Shown: positions 58,653 to 64,000 of the stretch, piece after piece
Layout of the letters: each line of letters starts with the position of its first letter
Numbering within the stretch: position 1 is the first letter of the stretch
DNA from: Mactra quadrangularis
Taxonomy: Eukaryota > Mollusca > Bivalvia > Venerida > Mactridae
Direction of reading: 5' to 3'
Assembly: GCA_025267735.1 (NCBI GenBank)
Contig: CM046306.1
Span: 31,761,919-31,825,918, forward strand
DNA length: 64,000 nt
The notes under the pieces: model-generated
Seen by the model: the letters and a program-made list of their open reading frames with translations, nothing else
The model's database searches: none
What the model was told of the DNA's origin: nothing
Made by a program: the position numbers and the translations under genes

Positions 58653-58779
58653 GAAGAAAAATACATAGTATATCTTTTTAATATTTTTTTTTGTATCTGA
58701 CAGGATACTTTACTTAGATAATAGAGAAGACATATATTATTCTTAGCCAAGTTACGTTACATTGGAACACGGTGCTGAT

Positions 58780-60122
58780 GAAATTATCCCCCTTGTGCAA
58801 AGGTCAAAATATAGCATTGATTCACTTATTTTGTAACCTACCAACGATTTCCTATTAAAAAAGGACGACGAGGTGTTACTGTAGCACACTGAAAAAGGAA
58901 TAGTTTCCTAGGGTGTTGGTAAAAATAATTTATAAAATTGGCGCTGGAGATGAGATGCGCAGCAAATGGTATCATACACTTCCTGCTAACCTCCGCGTAG
59001 GTATCATTGAAATCTAACAATATTTAAAAGACTTACTGCTCTTTAGAACTTTGTGTCGGGGCTGATTTTTCACTGTTTTCTTCTTGAAACCGTAGCATTT
59101 GTGTTGTCATAGTCACGTGATTTGCCATCGCGAAACTGAGTGAAAATATTTTTTTTTGATAGAATGTTATTCTTCAAAATATTTTCCAACGTGTGGTCGC
59201 TCTTTTTAGTAAAAGTACATTGAGTAAAAAATTCAACAAGATGATGTTTTACTTTTTCATGGGCGGATCCAGTGGGGGGGAGGGTCAGGGGGTCCGGACC
59301 TCCCTAGAATTTGGAAAATGTGCAAGTCCATTAGTGTATTTCTTGATTGTAAGTCATTTTTATGTAGTATGAAGCAATTTTTCTCGTCGCTTAACATAGA
59401 TTTAATGGTTATGTAGTTTTTATTATCAATATGTTGCATTGTCTGCAAAATGTGTATAATGTGGCTGTGGTTCGAGGTTCGGACCCCCCTAGAAAAGTTC
59501 GGACCCCCCTAGAAAAAAATCCTAGATCCGCCCCTGTTTTTAGTATCTATCTAGAGCAAAATGGAATGAGCATTAGTGTTGCGACGTTTCATGCGTCAAT
59601 TACGACATTTAGCGGCGTTGTAGCGTTTACTAGCGATACAACAAAGAAAATAAAACGAATGAGATCGTCTGAATAATTGATTAATTAAATAAAATCCCAT
59701 AAGTATAGTAATTTCATTAGTAAATTTTTGTCATTTTTCTGCTGTTTTATAATTCAAGATACAATTTCGCGGTTGACAGACGTTCGAGATAGACGTAAAA
59801 GCGTGGTTTGATTCCAAATGAGCAAACGAGTGATAATCCTAACACGTATGAGAAAGTAATATTTAATTAGCTTACATTTTACCGCATTAGATATAAAAGA
59901 TCACGAAAATATCATTCTAGCTTCGTTAATGTTCCTATTGCTTAAGCATTCAACCATACTTTTCTAATTGAGTTGCTTGAAAAATTATGCCATTAACTAC
60001 AGAAATGACTATAGATCACAAAGCATGATAAGGAAATACTTAAAATCGCTTGAGAATATATATTTTCTGAGATGTTAAAACGAGCATTTAGTTGTATTTT
60101 GATCAACAGAGAACTTACGAAA
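58780..60122. other. Spacer right of the duplication
   Basis: Unrelated to the duplicated block after GGTGC at 58779. It contains one small element (59258-59536). No coding exon was recognised. The last ~100 bases before 60123 should hold the 5' UTR of the secreted-protein gene. Confidence 0.5.
59258..59536. mobile_element. Short element with GGGCGGATC inverted ends
   Basis: The left end CATGGGCGGATCCAG faces the right end CTAGATCCGCCCCTG. The interior has mirrored G- and C-rich blocks (GGTCCGGACC, TTCGGACCCCCCTAGAAA twice). CAGGGGCGGATC-type ends are widespread among animal DNA transposons. No clear target duplication was found. Confidence 0.65.
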
Positions 60123-62679
60123 ATGAAGATAATACTATCAGTGTTCATTATTTGCGCGACAAATGTTTCGGCAAATGTCAAAGTGTTCTACAAACAAACA
60201 AGTGGAAACGTTCAACTTGGTATAGTGCCGCTATTAGCAGAACAAGCTTCTAAACATGAAATCGTAGGTGTGCGTAAATTAGAGAACAGCGACAGTCATG
60301 AACCATTAACGTTAACCTGGATGGCGAGCAGAACGTACGAACCCGGATATTCATATTATGAAAAATTTGTTGTGGTAGACGAATATGATCGAGAACCGGT
60401 AAGACTAATTATATATTTTTTCAAATTATATTTTTGTTTATGTTACGCCATTAAGTAACACAATAATTTAATTATGTACGGTGCTGGAGCGTTTTTCTTT
60501 ACCAGTTATCTTCATACATGGATTAGACAACCCTTCACTCTTTTTACATAAGAAAATCGGCAATAAATATTGTATTGAAATAGATAAGTGCAACGTGCCT
60601 CAGTCGGGAATAGAACCCAGTATTTCCAGATTCGGACTATTTCGACTGTGCTCAAGTCTCTGATACAAGTTTAGATATACAGTAAACAAACCGATAACAA
60701 CGAATTGATGTTATTAACTGTTTTTATTTGTTTGGGTCGTCAGACCAAACAAATAATGGTAGCGAAATTTCAGACCCGAATGCTGTTAATTGCAAATACC
60801 GAAAGTAGTCCGCTTTTTTGAAGCGGTTACTTCCCTTTACATGGACATTAACGCCGAAAAATTCAGGGGAGATCACTGCGTGAAGATTGTCAAATGGACT
60901 GGTCCCCTGCGAACTATAATAGGACAGGGAACCAGATTAATTGTCAAATAACAGGCGCATTAATTTTCAAACCTGATCATGGAAGACAATATAGTTCCCG
61001 ATTTGTCGAAGATTTCTAATATTGTGCAATTCTGTAACATTTCCGCAAATTACTGGTAATATATTGAAATAATTTTGATTAAACGCACGTCAATTTTGAA
61101 CTCTTCAATTAAAAGGTGTTCGCCTATGGGTTAGTTTATATAGCAAATTCAATTTGTCGCGTGATCAAACCACGCTGAAGAGTCAACAGAACAACCCACG
61201 GAGAAGAAAGAAAGAAGATTTGTAAATAAGATTTCATGCAATATTTATTATACATTTATCGTTTGTTGGTATTATTTATAAACAAGAAATATATGTAAAG
61301 TTGATTTCACATAACAAACCAATTAGTGACAGTGATAATATTGATTAAAGCGCATACAGATTCAATTTTTTGTTGGGCACAGACACAGGTCCTTTGTTTA
61401 CTTAAATAGGCCTATCATTATAAAGCGACGCCAAATAATTTGGATCGTGTGGATGTGATTTTCAGTTAAAGAAGCTGCCTGAATAATTTTTCCACAAAAC
61501 GAACAGGTTTGTGACAGTGACAACTTTGATTAAAGCGCATATATTTTAAGTAGGTCACAGTTCCTCTGTTTATTTACGTTTTAAGCGACGCCATATTGGA
61601 TATTTAATGTGGATGAGATTTTCATTTGAAGAAGTTATAAGATGCTGCGGTAATGTTGTAACTTTTTTTAAATGAAATATGACCGTAGAATTCATTTGCA
61701 ACAAACACTATGTATGTGACAGTAATAAATGTGCGCGAAATCACACAGAAGTCGGAATAAGGTCACGGCTCCTTTGTTCTCGCCTAAAATTGCAAAATCA
61801 TGAATTGAGGGCAACTCAATTGAGGCACCCCACTGATCGGGGACCACATTATTTTCAGTTCATTAAAATATAAATTTATAACCCTGTGGCATTGTTCTTT
61901 GAATTCATAGCATCTGTAGTATCTGTACTACATTTATATCTCATTGTTTCCACACAACCTTCACCTTTCTTATATTCCGTGACCCAAACAAATTCAGCGC
62001 CTTCTGTGCTTTGATTTTATTTGTATAAATTAGTAAATGTATACCGGTTATGTAAGGCATTTTACTTATTTCACTAAATTTCATTGAAGGTTTCAAGTTG
62101 AGCTATGGCGATGGCTTATTAGGATAATCTGTCTCTGCACTTAACTAAATAACACGACGTGTTGAAATTGGTGTACAATTTATAAAACAATTGATGTTAT
62201 ATTGATAAAACATTATTGACCAAGCAAATGTTTAAAAGGATAAACATTCACACGTTAAGTTGACTTCTAATTTTTGCACGATGATTGGATGAAATTTGAT
62301 CCTTGAAACAAACTTGTAGCAGGTGATCCTTCACAGTATCTATTTGCACCTGGAAGGAGTGGAACAACTGTTGGTAGATTTTTTACCCAAGGGAATTAGC
62401 ACAGCTGCTTGTGGGTGCCAATTCGGGACAACATGGTCTCTAAACGTGTGTTTTACCTCTGGGCCACTGGTTTTACTAAACAGTTACTTATACGAACAAC
62501 GAAATACTCTCTTATTATTGACCATATTTTAATAGATGAACTATGATTTTATGTTTATTTATCTAATTAAACTAATTTACATTTCAGCCTGAATTGGTGA
62601 CATATTTGACGATACCCGGACCTCTTCCTGCAGGAACGAAAATAACAATCGACTTGGTGATGCCGAATCCATTCGACGG
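60123..62679 (+). CDS. Unidentified secreted protein, first two exons, 3' part outside window
   Basis: Exon 60123-60398 (92 codons) opens with MKIILSVFIICATNVSA, a signal peptide with a likely cut after Ala-17. Exon 62588-62679 joins in phase 0 after a TTTCAG acceptor and ends in a split GG codon before GTAAGT. The mature part has no Cys in the 122 residues seen, is beta-prone (VKVFYKQTSGNVQLGIVPLL, YYEKFVVVDEYD) and Pro-rich late (TIPGPLPAGTKITIDLVMPN). An upstream in-frame ATG at 60072 would bury the signal peptide, so 60123 is preferred. I do not recognise the family. The 2.2-kb intron holds no exon I can support. Later exons lie beyond 62680 or outside. Confidence 0.65.
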
Positions 62680-64000
62680 GTAAGTTAGAACTTTGCTAAT
62701 TTAAATTATTGTTAGTTGACCAATCCAATGTCTCTAGACATTCTAAGATTTATAGAAAATAAGCTTTCAAACAAAAAAGGAATGACTCAGTCCCATAAAA
62801 TTGTGATATGTTACGGACATGTACGTGCAGACACTGCCAGACAGCCGCAGGCCGTTAAGAGCCTGCGTTCGTAAAAAAAACGTGAATCTAACGATGATAT
62901 TTACCTTTTGGCGGTCTGGTCCAGACATACTATTTTGGTTTGTATATATCTTCTATATTTTGTTAATGACATTTAAAACAGAACGCCAAACTTTAATCAA
63001 CATCATTTTGTTGTTGTTTCTTTCGGCGCAGCTGTCTTAGCCAACCTATGTCCTATATATTTAACCTACACGATTTGCTTTAACATTTCTGTATGACCAA
63101 TGAAAAATTCTCTTCCGGTATTGAAAATGAATAAAATATATGATACAATTGGTTGTCCTGAAATTAAGTTCAGTTTACGGTCCCAATTTTTGATATGTCG
63201 TCATAATGTCAATTATGAAATTTATAGTTTGAAAAAAAAATCAGAAACATTTTGTAAAATTGAGATTTAAAAATTGGCTGAAGTCATATTTGCTGGTTAA
63301 CATTTCATATCCAACTATTTGTCCTTCATCGATAAGCCTAGTAGGTTAATGCGCGCAATATAGAAATAAGAAGGACATTGATACTTAATCTTATATAACT
63401 AGGTCTAGGATTTGAAATAATTTATTATTCCATCGCATTCAGTTTCAAATAAATCAATTCAACCTCTTTCGTATATATCTTATTAAAATTGAAAAATAAA
63501 TAGTTGGGGGAATTAAGAGTTAAAAATGCTAACCCTATTTCCTATGCATTTCAATACAAAATTGCAATTTTTTTACCTCAACATTGGCAACATTTCGTCC
63601 AATTTCTTTTTTATTATATAAAAAAACGTCTCTATCGCATTCGGATTTAATTACTACGATCTTTTCTGAAAACAGTGGTACAGGTTTTAACATTTTTGAA
63701 GAATATTTAGTAGCGGAAATAGCAAATTAGTTTAGTAAGTATTGTTTTATTCTTTCTTTCGGGGGATTCCGTTTAACTATACGGAAAATGGCGAAGATAG
63801 CCGAACGACCGAAAGCATACAACACTTTATCGCTTCCGATCTTATCAACGGTCAAATATATCATTAGTTATCTAGCATTATAATCAGAGCCAAAATATGA
63901 AGATGGAAGATATATTTACCAACAGTAAACTTGAAAACTCACTGCTCTACAAACATGAAGTAATCGAATTATAACATGCATGTAAAAGACAAAATAAATT
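62680..64000. other. Intron continuing to the window edge
   Basis: Probably the second intron of the secreted-protein gene. No acceptor followed by an open frame continuing its phase could be supported, and no named repeat was seen. Confidence 0.4.

Larger units (their letters stand above)
52554..58779 (+). repeat. Tandem duplication, right unit (6.2 kb with insertions)
   Basis: Matches the left unit block by block: 52554-53390, 53394-53974, 54641-54717, 56215-56957, 56958-57071 and 57072-58779. Private to this unit are the LINE fragment (53975-54640), the 1,497-bp insertion (54718-56214) and a deletion at 57071 of what is 50688-50839 in the left unit. It ends at GGAACACGGTGC and passes into unrelated sequence. 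Confidence 0.92.

Noticed and set aside
58769..58800. Hammerhead-ribozyme-like CTGATGA near the duplication edge
   Set aside because: No stem II and no GAAA core at the required spacing.
59431..59676. 81-codon plus-strand frame
   Set aside because: Its first half lies in the GGGCGGATC element and the rest shows no domain or splice sites.
60481..60663. 60-codon frame and tRNA-like box B in the first intron of the secreted-protein gene
   Set aside because: The frame has no splice context; on the minus strand a GGTTCTATTCC box B-like site lacks a convincing box A at the right distance.

Overview
The window looks like nuclear DNA from a marine bivalve mollusc. It is AT-rich. Its genes are split into short exons with GT..AG introns, and introns and spacers are packed with small non-autonomous transposons, tRNA-derived SINEs and minisatellites. 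Several repeats (a tandem-core element of the oyster 'pearl' type, GGAC-rich elements ending in a hairpin) resemble repeats known from bivalve genomes. No sequence here names the species.

Three protein-coding genes can be read. (1) 384-16097, plus strand: the last eight exons of a ceramide synthase (Hox-like end, TLC/Lag1p domain, acidic tail). Its 3' flank holds an 18-unit, 65-bp minisatellite. (2) 25956-44668, minus strand: a complete 19-exon gene for a 942-residue protein with ZU5-like segments and a C-terminal death domain, best matched to death-domain-containing protein 1 (DTHD1). I rebuilt it exon by exon with consistent splice phases. Genes 1 and 2 converge on a gene-poor spacer (about 17.7-25.9 kb). 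(3) 60123-62679, plus strand: the first two exons of an unidentified secreted protein that runs off the right edge.

From 44.7 to 60 kb there is no credible host gene. This part contains a SINE, a TTAA-flanked MITE, a hairpin with a 127-bp tandem copy and, from 47.74 to 58.78 kb, a direct tandem duplication of a 4.8-kb block. The two copies differ by a GGAC/hairpin element and a LINE tail in the left copy, and by a 5'-truncated LINE, a 1,497-bp palindrome-ended insertion and a 150-bp deletion in the right copy. These private differences order the events after the duplication. Each copy also carries two large inverted repeats (arms about 78 and 95-120 bp).

The least explained object is the 1,497-bp insertion at 54718-56214. 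It carries hairpins with a recurring AAGTGTGCC motif at both ends, one of them a 71-bp-arm palindrome with a 2-base loop. Other observations worth checking are the poly(A)-signal array behind the ceramide synthase stop, an E-box minisatellite in intron 2 of the death-domain gene, a transposon family with 9-bp target duplications, and a visible nested insertion at 6.1-6.7 kb.
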